From Weissella diestrammenae (lineage in GTDB: Bacteria > Bacillota > Bacilli > Lactobacillales > Lactobacillaceae), in the NCBI RefSeq assembly GCF_014397255.1, contig NZ_CP060724.1:62001-126000 (forward strand): 64,000 nucleotides of DNA, in the 5' to 3' direction. Position numbers and translations under genes: made by a program. Positions 18,447-27,705 of this stretch are shown piece by piece. Within the stretch, counting starts at the first letter, position 1; each line of letters begins with the position of its first letter. The notes below the pieces were generated by a model. That model ran no database searches. It was not told the origin of the DNA and saw only the letters and a program-made list of their open reading frames with translations.

Positions 18447-19583
18447 TTAATCAAGAAAATCTCGTAATTGCTTTGAACGTGATGGATGACGCAACTTACG
18501 TAAGGCCTTCGCCTCAATTTGACGAATTCTTTCACGTGTGACACCAAATACTTTCCCAACTTCTTCCAATGTACGCGTTCGACCATCTTCAAGTCCAAAA
18601 CGCAACCGCAAAACATTTTCTTCCCGGTCAGTCAATGTATCTAACACTGATTCTAATTGCTCTTTTAGCATCTGATAAGCTGCCGAGTCAGCTGGTGACA
18701 CAGCCTCATTATCCTCAATGAAGTCACCCAAGTGAGAATCATCCTCCTCACCAATTGGCGTTTCCAGCGAGACTGGTTCTTGCGCAATTTTCAAGATGTC
18801 GCGGACCTTATCTGTCGCAATATCCATTTCTGCCCCAATTTCTTCTGGCGTTGGTTCACGACCTAAGTCAGACAGCAATTGACGCTGAATGCGAATTAAT
18901 TTGTTAATCGTTTCAACCATGTGAACTGGAATTCGGATTGTTCGTGCTTGATCAGCAATCGCACGAGTAATGGCTTGACGAATCCACCAAGTCGCATAAG
19001 TCGAAAACTTGAATCCTTTACGATAATCAAATTTTTCAACCGCCTTCATCAAGCCCATGTTTCCTTCTTGAATCAAATCCAAGAATTGCATACCTCGGCC
19101 AACATACCGCTTAGCAATCGAAACAACCAATCGTAAATTAGCTTCAGCCAACTCTTGCTTTGCAGATTCATCCCCAGCTTCAATTCGTTCAGCCAAAGAA
19201 ACTTCTTCATCCCCGCTTAACAGGCTAACCCGACCAATTTCTTTCAAATACATCCGAACTGGATCGTTAATTTTCATCCCGGTCGGCGCATCAGCTGCTT
19301 GTTTCATTTCTTTATCTGATAACGCTGTCTTCTTATTATTTAATGCACGAACTGAAGGTTCACCACTTTCATCAACAATTGAAATGCCAGCCGCTTCGAC
19401 TTTATCATATAATTCATCAATTTGATCAGCATTTAAATTCCAACGCTTAACTAGTGTTTCTTGCAATTCGTCTTCTTTAATTGAAGTTGCTGCTTTATAT
19501 TCTTTAACTAACTTCTTAATCGCCTTATCAAAACCTTTTTGGTCAAATTCAGACGTTGCCTCAACCTTTTTCTTCTCTACCAT
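18447..19583 (-). CDS. rpoD: RNA polymerase primary sigma factor RpoD (SigA)
   Basis: 378 residues. N-terminal region 1.1, then region 1.2 ([18 protein letters not shown]), region 2 with the -10 recognition helix [10 protein letters not shown] near 203, region 3 and region 4 with the -35 reading helix [18 protein letters not shown]. Housekeeping sigma for all vegetative promoters. Its start overlaps the dnaG end by 23 bp, the classical macromolecular synthesis operon arrangement. Confidence 0.98.
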   Translation of the reverse strand: MVEKKKVEATSEFDQKGFDKAIKKLVKEYKAATSIKEDELQETLVKRWNLNADQIDELYDKVEAAGISIVDESGEPSVRALNNKKTALSDKEMKQAADAPTGMKINDPVRMYLKEIGRVSLLSGDEEVSLAERIEAGDESAKQELAEANLRLVVSIAKRYVGRGMQFLDLIQEGNMGLMKAVEKFDYRKGFKFSTYATWWIRQAITRAIADQARTIRIPVHMVETINKLIRIQRQLLSDLGREPTPEEIGAEMDIATDKVRDILKIAQEPVSLETPIGEEDDSHLGDFIEDNEAVSPADSAAYQMLKEQLESVLDTLTDREENVLRLRFGLEDGRTRTLEEVGKVFGVTRERIRQIEAKALRKLRHPSRSKQLRDFLD

Positions 19584-21480
19584 ACTTATTCCCCTTATTT
19601 TGACGCGACAGCTTGGCTAGTTCTTGTTCGCGTAATAATGCGATTAATTCAAAACTGATCTGAGCCGCCAACGTATCATTATGAATCTGCTTTGCTTCAC
19701 TTAATTCTTTTCTTTTCTTACTAATTCGAATAGTGAGTGGCGCACGTTGTAAGATAACTGCTAAGTACTCAGGTACTTGGCTGCTATCACGCATCAACTC
19801 ATCTGGCACTTGATCTAAACTAGCTAAAATTCGAATCAGTCCCGGTTCTTTAACAAAATTCATAAATCCAGCTAAATCAACAATTTTATCTAGTTGATGT
19901 TTACTTTTGTAATCACTTGCTAACATCAGTAACGTTTCAAATGCCACATCAACAAAATGAAAGTCGACGTTACTTGTCACTTTTAACCAAATGTCTAGAT
20001 CTTTTAACATCCAAGCAAATAGTGTTCGCTCGGCTTGCTCAAGTCGCGTATATTTTGGCTTTTCAACTGATGTTGACTGCGCTATTGATTGACTCGGCAT
20101 ATTCGGTGCTTCTCTTTGATGCCACTTTTCTTGATTCACCGATGTATTCTGTGCAATCTTTGTCAACAACAATGGCTGCAATTGCTCATTTAATCCATCA
20201 TAATTCAAATTAAATTCGCTTGCCAATTTTTGCAGATAGGTTTGACGGACAACTGGTTCATTAACACTAGCAATTATCGGTAATATCTCTCTAATATATG
20301 AAAATATTTCGACTTGATTATTTAAATCATAGTTTCCCTTTAAATAACGTAAATTAAAGGCAATTGGGTCTTCTGTATTATGTTGTAACACATTTTGAAA
20401 CGCTTCCACCCCTTGACTACGCAAAAATTCATCAGGATCTTGAGTGTCAGGAATATGAATCACTTGCGCCTTCATTTGACTAAAACGTCCAATTAACTCT
20501 AACGCTCGTTGTGTTGCTGCCTGTCCAGCGTTATCTGAATCATAGGTGATATTGATCTTTTGTGCTATCCGATTAAGTCGTTGGACTTGATCCTGCGTCA
20601 AGCTGGTTCCCATCGACGCCACACCATTTCTAATACCCGCCTGGAAGGCCGCAATCACATCCATAAAGCCTTCAAAGAGAATCACTGTTTTGGACTTACT
20701 AATATCGTTTTTTGCTAAATCTAAATTAAATAATTCGTTTGACTTATTAAATAGGATACTTTCTGGACTATTCATGTATTTAGCCACATCGGCATCATTT
20801 GATAGCCGCCGTCCTGAAAATGCGATTGGTGCGCCAGTTTGATTACGTATAGTGAATAACACTCGGTCTGTAAATCGGTCATGCAATGACCCATCATCCC
20901 ACTCAATAAATAACTCTGATTCTCTTAACAACTGATAGTCATACTTCTTCTCTGTGACATATTTTAACAAGACGTCATCAGTCGGTGCATAGCCAAGCAT
21001 AAATGCATCAATCGTTGCATCGTCTACACCTCGCTGATACAAATACTGCAATGCAGTATCGCCAATTTCAGTATTAATCAAAAGATGATGGTAGAATTTA
21101 GTTGCTTCATCGTATAACTTTAATAATTGTCGTTCATTTTCTGGCAAACGAGCTTCACGAGTTGGGTTCGAATAACTCGCATCCAAGGGAATACCCCCAA
21201 CTTCAGCAACTTTTGCTACAGCTTGTGGAAATGACAGGTTTTCTTTTTCCATGAGAAAAACGAAAGCATTACCACCGCGGCCACATGAAAAACAATGAAA
21301 AATCTGCTTATCCTCGTTCACGGAGAACGATGGTGTTCTTTCTTCATGCCAAGGACATTTTCCAAAAAGATTACGTCCTTGCTTTTTCAAAGAGACATAT
21401 GGACTAATAATGTCCACGATATTAACATTTTGTCGAATATTTTCGACAATTTCATTTGGAATAGAGAGTGCGATAGTCAA
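19561..21480 (-). CDS. dnaG: DNA primase DnaG
   Basis: About 639 residues. Makes RNA primers at the replication fork. Zinc-binding domain at the N-terminus (CPWH near 42, then CFSC), RNA polymerase/TOPRIM core with LFEGFMD and [10 protein letters not shown], and a C-terminal helicase-binding domain. TTG at 21480 is chosen because the mature family sequence starts close to it (SIPNEIV) and AGGAGGAGG precedes it, though the spacing is short; an upstream in-frame TTG at 21501 has no ribosome-binding site. First gene of dnaG-rpoD. Confidence 0.95.
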   Translation of the reverse strand: MTIALSIPNEIVENIRQNVNIVDIISPYVSLKKQGRNLFGKCPWHEERTPSFSVNEDKQIFHCFSCGRGGNAFVFLMEKENLSFPQAVAKVAEVGGIPLDASYSNPTREARLPENERQLLKLYDEATKFYHHLLINTEIGDTALQYLYQRGVDDATIDAFMLGYAPTDDVLLKYVTEKKYDYQLLRESELFIEWDDGSLHDRFTDRVLFTIRNQTGAPIAFSGRRLSNDADVAKYMNSPESILFNKSNELFNLDLAKNDISKSKTVILFEGFMDVIAAFQAGIRNGVASMGTSLTQDQVQRLNRIAQKINITYDSDNAGQAATQRALELIGRFSQMKAQVIHIPDTQDPDEFLRSQGVEAFQNVLQHNTEDPIAFNLRYLKGNYDLNNQVEIFSYIREILPIIASVNEPVVRQTYLQKLASEFNLNYDGLNEQLQPLLLTKIAQNTSVNQEKWHQREAPNMPSQSIAQSTSVEKPKYTRLEQAERTLFAWMLKDLDIWLKVTSNVDFHFVDVAFETLLMLASDYKSKHQLDKIVDLAGFMNFVKEPGLIRILASLDQVPDELMRDSSQVPEYLAVILQRAPLTIRISKKRKELSEAKQIHNDTLAAQISFELIALLREQELAKLSRQNKGNKYGREEKG

Positions 21481-21516
21481 CCTCCTCCTAATCAAATACA
21501 ATAATTAGCAGCTTAA

Positions 21517-21546
21517 AGTATCTCACTTTGTATCATGGTTTGTCAA
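21517..21546 (-). promoter_or_regulatory. Promoter of dnaG-rpoD
   Basis: Minus strand TTGACA (21541-21546), 18-bp spacer, GATACT (21517-21522), 36 bp upstream of the dnaG start. Confidence 0.6.
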
Positions 21547-21933
21547 CCCCTATTGAAACGGGTTATAGGTTGATATATGGGCATTTTTAATTTAATCGAT
21601 TTGTATTATGTAAACTAGGCAGTGCCGAGAGATGTCAATAGCAAACCGACCGAATTTCTATATAAAAAGTCAAAAACATAAATAGAACACGCAACAAACA
21701 TAGTTGTATCAACGTATAACGAGATAATTTACAATTTGGTTACAAAATCGTAAAAATTAAATGTTTTTATCTACATTTTTTGTCTTCCTTATCCGACCAT
21801 TTTTCACGGTCTCTCTTTCTCATTTTTCAGTCTACTGATGTCTAGTAATTGGTCAATTTGTACATTTGGGTACAGTTAAACAGACCTACCATATTTATAG
21901 CAAGCCATCATTTACTATTTCATTGGTAATTGG
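21547..21933. other. Gap between dnaG promoter and IS30 remnant
   Basis: About 390 bp, AT-rich. I see no gene, tRNA or convincing terminal inverted repeat of the neighbouring insertion sequence. It marks the left border of the gene-poor accessory region. Confidence 0.5.
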
Positions 21934-22837
21934 TTACGCTGACTTCTGTTTTGACCTTAGAATGCGTTTCTGCGCAACCTCAAAACGATGTTTTGGTGCA
22001 TGCCAGTCTAACACACCCATTGGTTTATTGTTTATCTCCCTGGTCACATAATTTAAATTGACCTGAAGTACCTTAGTAAATCGAGTGCCTTTAGGAAAAT
22101 ATGATCTTAGCCGTTTATTGCGTTCTTCGTTTGTACCTCTCTGCCAAGGTGAATAAGCATCTGCATAGAATACCCTGATATGATAATTGCATGACATTAT
22201 TGATAGCATCTGCCGTTTTATCTTTGGCTTTCAGTGCAACAGTATAGCGTGTTTTACGTTCTACGAACGTTAGGACTAGTGCCTTACTATCTTTTGGTCC
22301 CTCAACACCATCGACCTCCCAGCGTCCAAAATCAAGGCGCTCCTCAATTCTTCTACTGCGATGTGATATGTGGTGTTCAATAAAAAACTGTTTATCAGGA
22401 ACGTTTGATCTAAACGGCTTTGGTTTAGTCCGATACTTTTTAGTTCGGTACGGAATTAGACCTCGATGTGCATACGCATAGAGCGTCGCTGTCGACATCG
22501 GTAACGTCGTCCCCATCGCAATCTGTTCAAGACTCCACTGCTTGTCTAATAGCTCATTAATTTTTCTTTGTCGTCGATTAGTCAACAATAATTCTCGACG
22601 TGTCGTTTCATGTAGCCGCGTCTGCGCTGTGAACTGCGCAAAGTCAGCCTCATAATCAAAGACACGCGTATGGTTCTTAATATTTGGTCTCCTTGTGTTC
22701 CTGTGTACCTCATCAACGATAGTTGATTTCGCACGTCCTATTTCTTTGGCTATCTTTAAATACGACAGCCCTTGCTTTCTAAGTATCTGAATTTGAACTC
22801 GTTCAGCATATGTTAAATGTATGAATTTCCTACCCAT
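21934..22837 (-). mobile_element. Inactivated IS30-family transposase
   Basis: The upstream frame (22837 to about 22190) holds the IS30 N-terminal helix-turn-helix (LTYAERVQIQILRKQG), the first catalytic Asp in RWEVDGVEG near 193, and runs to AINNVM. The next part is in another frame and resumes with YADAYSPWQRGTNEERN and the C-terminal LDWHAPKHRF. Between them the segment that normally holds the second catalytic Asp (the DNG/DRG region) is missing, so there is an internal deletion as well as a frame change. It cannot encode an active DDE enzyme. Terminal repeats were not found with confidence. Confidence 0.88.
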
Positions 22838-22885
22838 AAAATATCCTCACTTATTAAAAATAAATACAATTAATTATCTCAAAAC

Positions 22886-22929
22886 ATATATAAAAAACAC
22901 TAAACATCATCAAAATGACATTTAGTGTT
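22886..22929 (-). terminator. Terminator after the MucBP gene
   Basis: AACACTAAA (22896-22904) pairs with TTTAGTGTT (22921-22929), followed on the minus strand by a T-rich tract. Confidence 0.75.
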
Positions 22930-22949
22930 AATTAGAAAACAAATTTAAT

Positions 22950-24179
22950 CTATATTTTTTTCAACAAGATATAGCTGAATCCAAGAATTGATAACAAAAC
23001 ACCCACCAATCCAGAGTACAACATTAGATTTGTTGCACTCGTACTTGGCAACGTATTCCCTTGTTTACCATTGTAAACTGGGCTAGTTGAATTAGATGTA
23101 ATTGTTGTACCAGGTTTTAAAGGACTAACCGGTTGAGTTGGGTTAGTAATAGTAGCATCTTTAGAATATACATAAGTAACTACCTGATTGTTTGTATCAA
23201 AAACACCCTTGGCATTTCCTTGCACTTCTTTAAGCGTGTATCCGGTGAATGTAAGTTGATCTGTTTCATACTTCTCTCCAACATTACCCGTTTTTACGAC
23301 GTCTTTTGCAAGAACATTATTATCAGTATCAATATATTTTGCTGTGACATTCGTGCTAGTAATAGGTAATTTCTTGTATATATACTTAACCGTACGGTCG
23401 TCATTTTTAAACTGTCCTGACTCAAAACCAACTACAGAGGCTAGCTCATAGCCCGGTATATCAAGTTTTTGTGTTTGATAACTCTGTCCTACTTCTCCAT
23501 AAAAATACTTATTCTCTGCAAGTTGTTGTCCATCTTCATTAATATAACTTGCAGTAACCATACGATAGCTATCAAAGTATACAGTATTATTCAAATAGTC
23601 ATCTTCATAGAATTTACCTAGCTCATTTACACCTGAGTGTGTTTTATCCCAAGAAATCTTAGCTGTATTTTTCACCTCAACTTGATCGGCCTGTGTCATG
23701 TTTGCGAATTCAATCTTAATGCCCTTAATTTTAGTCACATCATTCGGCGGTGTTTGACTAAACGTCGTCTTATCTTCTGTGTACTGAATGGTGTATGTTG
23801 TTTTAGACGGTGCAATAATTTTCGGAAGAGCTTGAATCACAACAGCATCTGAAAACAGGATTGTCTGTACAAATTTATTAGTGTATCCAGAATTTTGCGA
23901 TACGATTTTTGATATTTCAACATTACTTGGATCATCTTTTTTTATTTTTATCGTTGGACTAAAATATTCATTATGTCCATTGATCACTAACCATCTACCC
24001 GTTACACCACCCAAATTCCTTTGCATCGGCTTAGATGCCTCATCAGTAATATTACTTTCTTGTGTAGATTGTGTTGTATTATTCTGATTACTATCTGCAT
24101 GCACCTGATTTGCAAGTGGTGAAATTATAGTTCCCAGCAACGCCCCAAGCATTGCCACCCTCAATATCTTATTCTTCAT
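22950..24179 (-). CDS. MucBP-domain cell-surface protein with variant LPxTG anchor
   Basis: 409 residues. Signal peptide 1-28 ending near QVHA; a non-repetitive beta-rich domain (about 50-200); two MucBP domains (about 208-270 and 278-340, both opening VTAxYI); a Pro/Thr/Ser linker; and a wall-sorting tail of LPSTS near 377, hydrophobic helix and KKI. The sorting box has Ser where sortase A substrates have Gly. MucBP domains bind mucin glycans, so adhesion is the likely role. GGGGA precedes the ATG. It is flanked by an IS remnant and by degraded genes, in keeping with a gained or fast-evolving surface gene. Confidence 0.88.
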   Translation of the reverse strand: MKNKILRVAMLGALLGTIISPLANQVHADSNQNNTTQSTQESNITDEASKPMQRNLGGVTGRWLVINGHNEYFSPTIKIKKDDPSNVEISKIVSQNSGYTNKFVQTILFSDAVVIQALPKIIAPSKTTYTIQYTEDKTTFSQTPPNDVTKIKGIKIEFANMTQADQVEVKNTAKISWDKTHSGVNELGKFYEDDYLNNTVYFDSYRMVTASYINEDGQQLAENKYFYGEVGQSYQTQKLDIPGYELASVVGFESGQFKNDDRTVKYIYKKLPITSTNVTAKYIDTDNNVLAKDVVKTGNVGEKYETDQLTFTGYTLKEVQGNAKGVFDTNNQVVTYVYSKDATITNPTQPVSPLKPGTTITSNSTSPVYNGKQGNTLPSTSATNLMLYSGLVGVLLSILGFSYILLKKI

Positions 24180-24348
24180 TTTAATTCCCCTAGAATATTG
24201 TTATTATTGCTATTTATCACAACACTATTTTAACATTTTCTATACATAAAGTAATTACTTTCAGTATGCATTCAAAATAATTTTCTTATTTAATCACATA
24301 TTTTTTATAGCTGATGACGTTAGGAAATGCATCTAACATTTTATATTC
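24180..24348. other. Upstream region of the MucBP gene
   Basis: AT-rich; must hold the MucBP promoter. A TAAAAT box with TTACTT 16 bp upstream on the minus strand is a candidate. Nothing else is recognised. Confidence 0.3.
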
Positions 24349-24401
24349 TTTTCTACTTTTCTACTTTTCTACTTTTCTACTTTTCTACTTTTCTACTTTT
24401 T
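24349..24401. repeat. Tandem repeat of TTTTCTAC, six units
   Basis: Six perfect 8-bp units from 24349 to 24396 followed by a partial unit. It lies between the MucBP gene's upstream region and the yolD remnant and supplies the remnant's stop codon. Perfect identity suggests recent slippage. Confidence 0.95.
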
Positions 24402-24572
24402 AGTGTATTCTGCCCACATGATGTTGTCTATTTTAAAAAGACTTTCTCCGATATAAACCCAATCATCATTTTGACCTGACACAAAGTCAGTAATGATACT
24501 CGCATTGAACCCCTCTTCACTATGATTGCGCTCTTGTATTTTCACTTTCATAGAATTGGCATAAGCATACAT
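24393..24572 (-). pseudogene. yolD remnant (C-terminal part only)
   Basis: The frame encodes about 59 residues, including EEGFNASIIT, FVSGQNDDWVYIG and IMWAEY, closely matching the last third of the intact YolD-like protein at 26690-27103. The N-terminal two thirds, including the family RGMVKW motif, are missing. It is joined directly to a dinB fragment, so a deletion fused the two. Confidence 0.85.
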
Positions 24573-24582
24573 TTCCTTTTTA

Positions 24583-24760
24583 CTTGTTTTTTAGTTCTTA
24601 AACGTGATCCTATTCACTCACCACTCTCTAATTACATTCTTTACCTCAATGGGATAATAGTAGTCCTTAGACGACATCTGACTATTAGAATCGTTACCCT
24701 CTTTTATTTCATAACAATGCAGAACAATACTACAATCAAAACCTTTTATGGCTACTAGGT
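24583..24760 (-). pseudogene. dinB/Y-family polymerase remnant
   Basis: Translation gives FDCSIVLHCYEIKEGN, SNSQ, KDYYYPIEVKNVIRE, then after a 1-nt shift G-E-stop-IGSRLRTKKQ. This aligns with residues of the intact polymerase at 27706-29037 (SIVSHRYEVKEGN, DYYQSIEVKNVIRE, SSRLRAKNKQ). It has at least a frameshift and a nonsense codon, with most of the gene lost on both sides. Boundaries are approximate. Confidence 0.8.
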
Positions 24761-24823
24761 CTCCACATGCAAACAAGCCATTCAAAAATATGTTAAAATT
24801 AAGTTATTAATTTAATAGCTGAT

Positions 24824-24923
24824 CGTTATCCCCGGATAACGCGGTAACAGCAGTTTGTATATTCTACTAGGGCGCCAACAATTGGTGAGGAATATGCATA
24901 CTGCTGTTTTGTATTTTAGGAGG
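24824..24923 (+). ncRNA. Structured RNA leader of the GNAT gene (unknown class)
   Basis: Two strong hairpins precede the gene. The first is CGTTATC-CCCG-GATAACG (24824-24841). The second pairs AACAGCAGTTTGTATATTC (24846-24864) with GAATATGCATACTGCTGTT (24890-24908), 19 positions with one mismatch and one G-U pair, around a 25-nt loop that can form its own CCAA/TTGG helix. TTTTGTATTTT and then AGGAGG (24918-24923) follow at once. The layout suits attenuation or ribosome-site control. It does not match a riboswitch or T-box consensus I know. Confidence 0.55.
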
Positions 24924-24932
24924 ATTCATTTT

Positions 24933-25385
24933 ATGGAAGAATATACTTTAAATGTTAAAAGAACAAATGAGTTAAGCGCAGAAGAACTCATTTCTATCTT
25001 TAAACAACGTGTAAACATATTTGTTGTAGAGCAGAAATGTCCGTACCAAGAAGTTGATGATAAAGATTATATTGCCGTCCATGTCTATTTGACCGATACA
25101 AATAATAATATTGTCGCTTATACACGAATAATTACCGGCGAAGATCCAAACATCATAAGTTTTGGTCGCGTTCTTGTGGTTAAAAAATATCGTCATCTTA
25201 AATTAGGCCGTAAAATTGTGCAAGCTACTTTAGATTATATTAAGCTGAATTACCCGAAGAAAAAGATTCAAATTGGAGCTCAAAATTATCTCCAAAATTT
25301 TTATCATTCTTTTGGTTTTAAAAACATTTCACCCGTGTATTTGGAAGATAATATTCCTCACGTAGATATGATACTAGATGTCTAA
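24933..25385 (+). CDS. ElaA-like GNAT acetyltransferase
   Basis: 150 residues, one of few plus-strand genes. ElaA-type GNAT fold: the VFVVEQKCPYQEVDD-like segment near 30 (here IFVVEQ), then strand beta-4 and the acetyl-CoA loop region FGRVLVVKKYRHLKLGRKIV near 90-108. It acetylates an unknown small molecule or protein. ATG 24933 is chosen since AGGAGG lies 9 nt upstream; a longer frame from 24855 would run through the RNA hairpin and is unlikely. A structured leader precedes it and a good terminator follows. Confidence 0.85.
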   Translation: MEEYTLNVKRTNELSAEELISIFKQRVNIFVVEQKCPYQEVDDKDYIAVHVYLTDTNNNIVAYTRIITGEDPNIISFGRVLVVKKYRHLKLGRKIVQATLDYIKLNYPKKKIQIGAQNYLQNFYHSFGFKNISPVYLEDNIPHVDMILDV

Positions 25386-25413
25386 TATAATCTTAACGCT
25401 ATTAAATTAATAG

Positions 25414-25451
25414 ACTATCTGCAACATTATCATTGTCCAGATAGTTTTTTT
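25414..25451 (+). terminator. Terminator of the ElaA-like gene
   Basis: ACTATCTG (25414-25421) pairs with CAGATAGT (25438-25445), followed by seven T. Confidence 0.85.
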
Positions 25452-25853
25452 GACCACCCAGTTAAATTAATTTATTATCGAAACACGTCTGTCTGAAAAA
25501 AGTTTATTTTATTAGCGTTGCAGCTACTATCGAACCCATTAGTGAAAGCAATTATTCTTTGCTCTTTACACCATCAGCCTGTGCGGAGCACCGAGCTATT
25601 AAGAGTAATTCCAAATATCTCTCGAAAAGTTCTTAACACTTAATTTAGAGAATTGGGAAAACACCAGAACAATATCACAAATTTTTCAATGGATTATCTA
25701 CACATGTCAATTATTCTATTTCTAAATACAGAACATCATTTATTAGTATTTCCACTTTTCTAATATAAACAGTAATACTCAAAAAGTATTGCTTGATAAC
25801 TCTAACAACAATTTGCATTTCACTTTAATTACTATCAGTGCTTTTATTCCAAG
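25452..25853. other. Gene-free gap
   Basis: About 400 bp between two convergent acetyltransferase genes. No open frame, RNA gene or repeat stands out. Confidence 0.5.
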
Positions 25854-26399
25854 TTATTCATCACCTCTGCGAGCAGTTCTAGCAGTAAAATGTTCAACTA
25901 TCACTTCATTTAAATACGGATTATACATATTCTCCATCGTTAATTGATAAGTAAACCCCTGCTTTTCCTGTGCTCTTTTTGATTGCTGATTACCATCTTT
26001 ATAGCCACACCAAATCTTAGACAAATTAAGGGTTTCAAATCCATAACGAACTACTGCTTCAATTGCCTCTGGTGTTAATCCTTGCCCCCAATACGACTCT
26101 CCAATCCAATAACTAATTTCAGCTTCTCCAGGTTTCATAAATGATTTACCATTACCATCATCAACGAGTTCCAAGCCGATTAATCCGATAACATGATCAA
26201 CATTTTCTTTCAAAGTCATAGCAAAAATATGCGGACTCATAAAATAGTTTTCAATATTATCTCTCGATTCTGCTACACTTTTATGCACCGGCCAACCAGC
26301 AATCGGGCCAACTTTTGGATTCTTAGCATATTCAAAGACAGCTAGTGCATCGCTCAATTTAAAATTTCTCAGAATCATTCGTTCTGTTTGTAATACCAT
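25854..26399 (-). CDS. RimJ/RimL-type GNAT acetyltransferase
   Basis: 181 residues with the Acetyltransf_3 pattern: LQTERMILRNF at the start, EISYWIGESYWGQGLTPEAIEAVV with the acetyl-CoA binding turn near 95-115, and KRAQEKQGF near 145. Members acetylate protein N-termini, amino acids or drugs; no specific substrate can be given. It stands alone, with a terminator of the upstream transcript 80 bp before it. Confidence 0.85.
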   Translation of the reverse strand: MVLQTERMILRNFKLSDALAVFEYAKNPKVGPIAGWPVHKSVAESRDNIENYFMSPHIFAMTLKENVDHVIGLIGLELVDDGNGKSFMKPGEAEISYWIGESYWGQGLTPEAIEAVVRYGFETLNLSKIWCGYKDGNQQSKRAQEKQGFTYQLTMENMYNPYLNEVIVEHFTARTARRGDE

Positions 26400-26689
26400 T
26401 GTTGTTATAATCCTTCTTTCTCACATTCTTTGACTAATGCCTAATATATTAATGTGATACTCAAATAAATAAAAAAAGAGATGGGTCCCCATCTCCTATC
26501 ATGTCAGTATATGGCAGCAGATTTATAGACTTTTATTTTAAGTAAGCATCACAAAAAGAACATAAAAAACATTGCCTTTTCATTCGTCAATTTAGTTTTA
26601 TCTAAAAAGCGTACTTAAAATAAAATTCCTCCTTTTTCTATCTGCTTATTTTCAGTCTACATGGTATAGCAATGGATTTCAATACAATA
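26400..26689. other. Gap with minus-strand terminator at 26471-26495
   Basis: GAGATGGG (26478-26485) pairs with CCCATCTC (26488-26495); seven A upstream become a T-run on the minus strand, ending the dinB-yolD transcript. Nothing else is recognised in the 290 bp. Confidence 0.7.
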
Positions 26690-27103
26690 TTATTTCATTA
26701 CATATTCTGCCCACATAATGTCATCCATCTTAAACGCCTTTTTGCCGATATAAACCCAATCATCATTTTGCCCCGATACAAAACCAGTAATGATACTAGC
26801 ATTAAATCCTTCCTCGTTACGATTACGTTCTTGTATGCTCACTGCCATAAAATTGACATACGCATATGCCAACACGCGACTGATTTCTTCGATAGTCATC
26901 TCAGGCATTGCAACTTGATTAGCTTGAGCCTTTCTTTTTGATGTGTCGTCCGCTACGTCCTCAGTATGATCAGACAAGTAATATCCCTGCCATTTAACCA
27001 TGCCTCGGTCATGATAGTCATTCTCAAAGAAACGTGCCATTTTCTTTAATACATCGTCTGCCATCGCTATTTTTACCATGCCACTAAGAGTCTTGTCGTG
27101 CAT
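26690..27103 (-). CDS. YolD-like protein
   Basis: 137 residues. The N-terminal half has the YolD signature DRGMVKWQGYYLSDH near 32-46; the C-terminal half has the WVYIGKKAFKMDDI pattern. YolD-like proteins accompany Y-family polymerases of the UvrX/UmuC type in Firmicutes plasmids and prophages and are thought to serve as UmuD-like partners. It overlaps the RibD-like gene by 20 bp, implying translational coupling. Start uncertain: Met9 or Met14 are alternatives and none has a strong ribosome-binding site. Confidence 0.82.
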   Translation of the reverse strand: MHDKTLSGMVKIAMADDVLKKMARFFENDYHDRGMVKWQGYYLSDHTEDVADDTSKRKAQANQVAMPEMTIEEISRVLAYAYVNFMAVSIQERNRNEEGFNASIITGFVSGQNDDWVYIGKKAFKMDDIMWAEYVMK

Positions 27104-27644
27104 AAGTCAGATACATCATATCTCCCACAGCTCGACTATTCGTTAATTTCAATGTTTTATTCCGATTTTTAGTCAGTTTTTCAAACAATTTCGTCCCGTT
27201 GCCCAGCATCATTGGAATAATCGTGATTTGATACTCATCAATTAAATCTTTTTCAATTAGCGGCGTAATAATTGATGTACCACCAATTAGCCAAATATCT
27301 TGCCCATCTTGTACTTTTAGCTGACGTACACAATCTACGACTGAACCATTTATAAAGACAACATTTTTGCGTGCTTCCGCTGGTCGATTAGTAAAGACAT
27401 AATTTTTCATGTTTTCATAATAGTAATCATCGTTATGCTCTACCATAAATTCATTAATGATTTGATCATATGTTGTTCGTCCCAACAAAACCGTATCGAT
27501 TCTATTTAATAATGCTTGATAGCTTTCATCTTCAGCAACGATATCTTGTTCCCCATAAGCCGTGAGCCAATCAATCGCCCCGTGTTCATCTGCAATATAA
27601 CCATCAAGACTTGTTGCAATATAGAGAATCACTTTTCTTGTCAT
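27084..27644 (-). CDS. RibD C-terminal/dihydrofolate-reductase-like protein
   Basis: 186 residues, DHFR-like fold of the YwjB/YyaP type: VILYIATSLDGYIAD at the start, DTVLLGRTTYDQI near 50-62, DIWLIGG near 112 for NADPH binding, and a conserved C-terminal half. Probably an NADPH-dependent reductase of unknown substrate. It lies between dinB and yolD, an unusual insertion into that pair. AAGGAAT precedes ATG. Confidence 0.85.
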   Translation of the reverse strand: MTRKVILYIATSLDGYIADEHGAIDWLTAYGEQDIVAEDESYQALLNRIDTVLLGRTTYDQIINEFMVEHNDDYYYENMKNYVFTNRPAEARKNVVFINGSVVDCVRQLKVQDGQDIWLIGGTSIITPLIEKDLIDEYQITIIPMMLGNGTKLFEKLTKNRNKTLKLTNSRAVGDMMYLTYARQDS

Positions 27645-27705
27645 CTATTTATTCCTTTTTCTGTTTTATGTTTCATAGGACTACACGCAATGTTATTTAT
27701 CACAC

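Noticed and set aside
23133-24087. Plus-strand open frames opposite the MucBP gene
   Set aside because: No start signals, Cys- and Ile-rich nonsense composition, antisense to a well-supported protein.
24349-24401. CRISPR array
   Set aside because: Units are 8 bp and directly adjacent with no spacers; this is a microsatellite. No CRISPR or cas gene was found in the window.
24824-24923. T-box or known riboswitch upstream of the ElaA-like gene
   Set aside because: No AGGTGGNACCGCG box, specifier loop or core motif of a riboswitch class I know; GCGGTAAC is too short a resemblance.
24855-24932. N-terminal extension of the ElaA-like acetyltransferase
   Set aside because: It would be translated through the RNA hairpin and lacks a ribosome-binding site, whereas AGGAGG sits correctly before ATG 24933.
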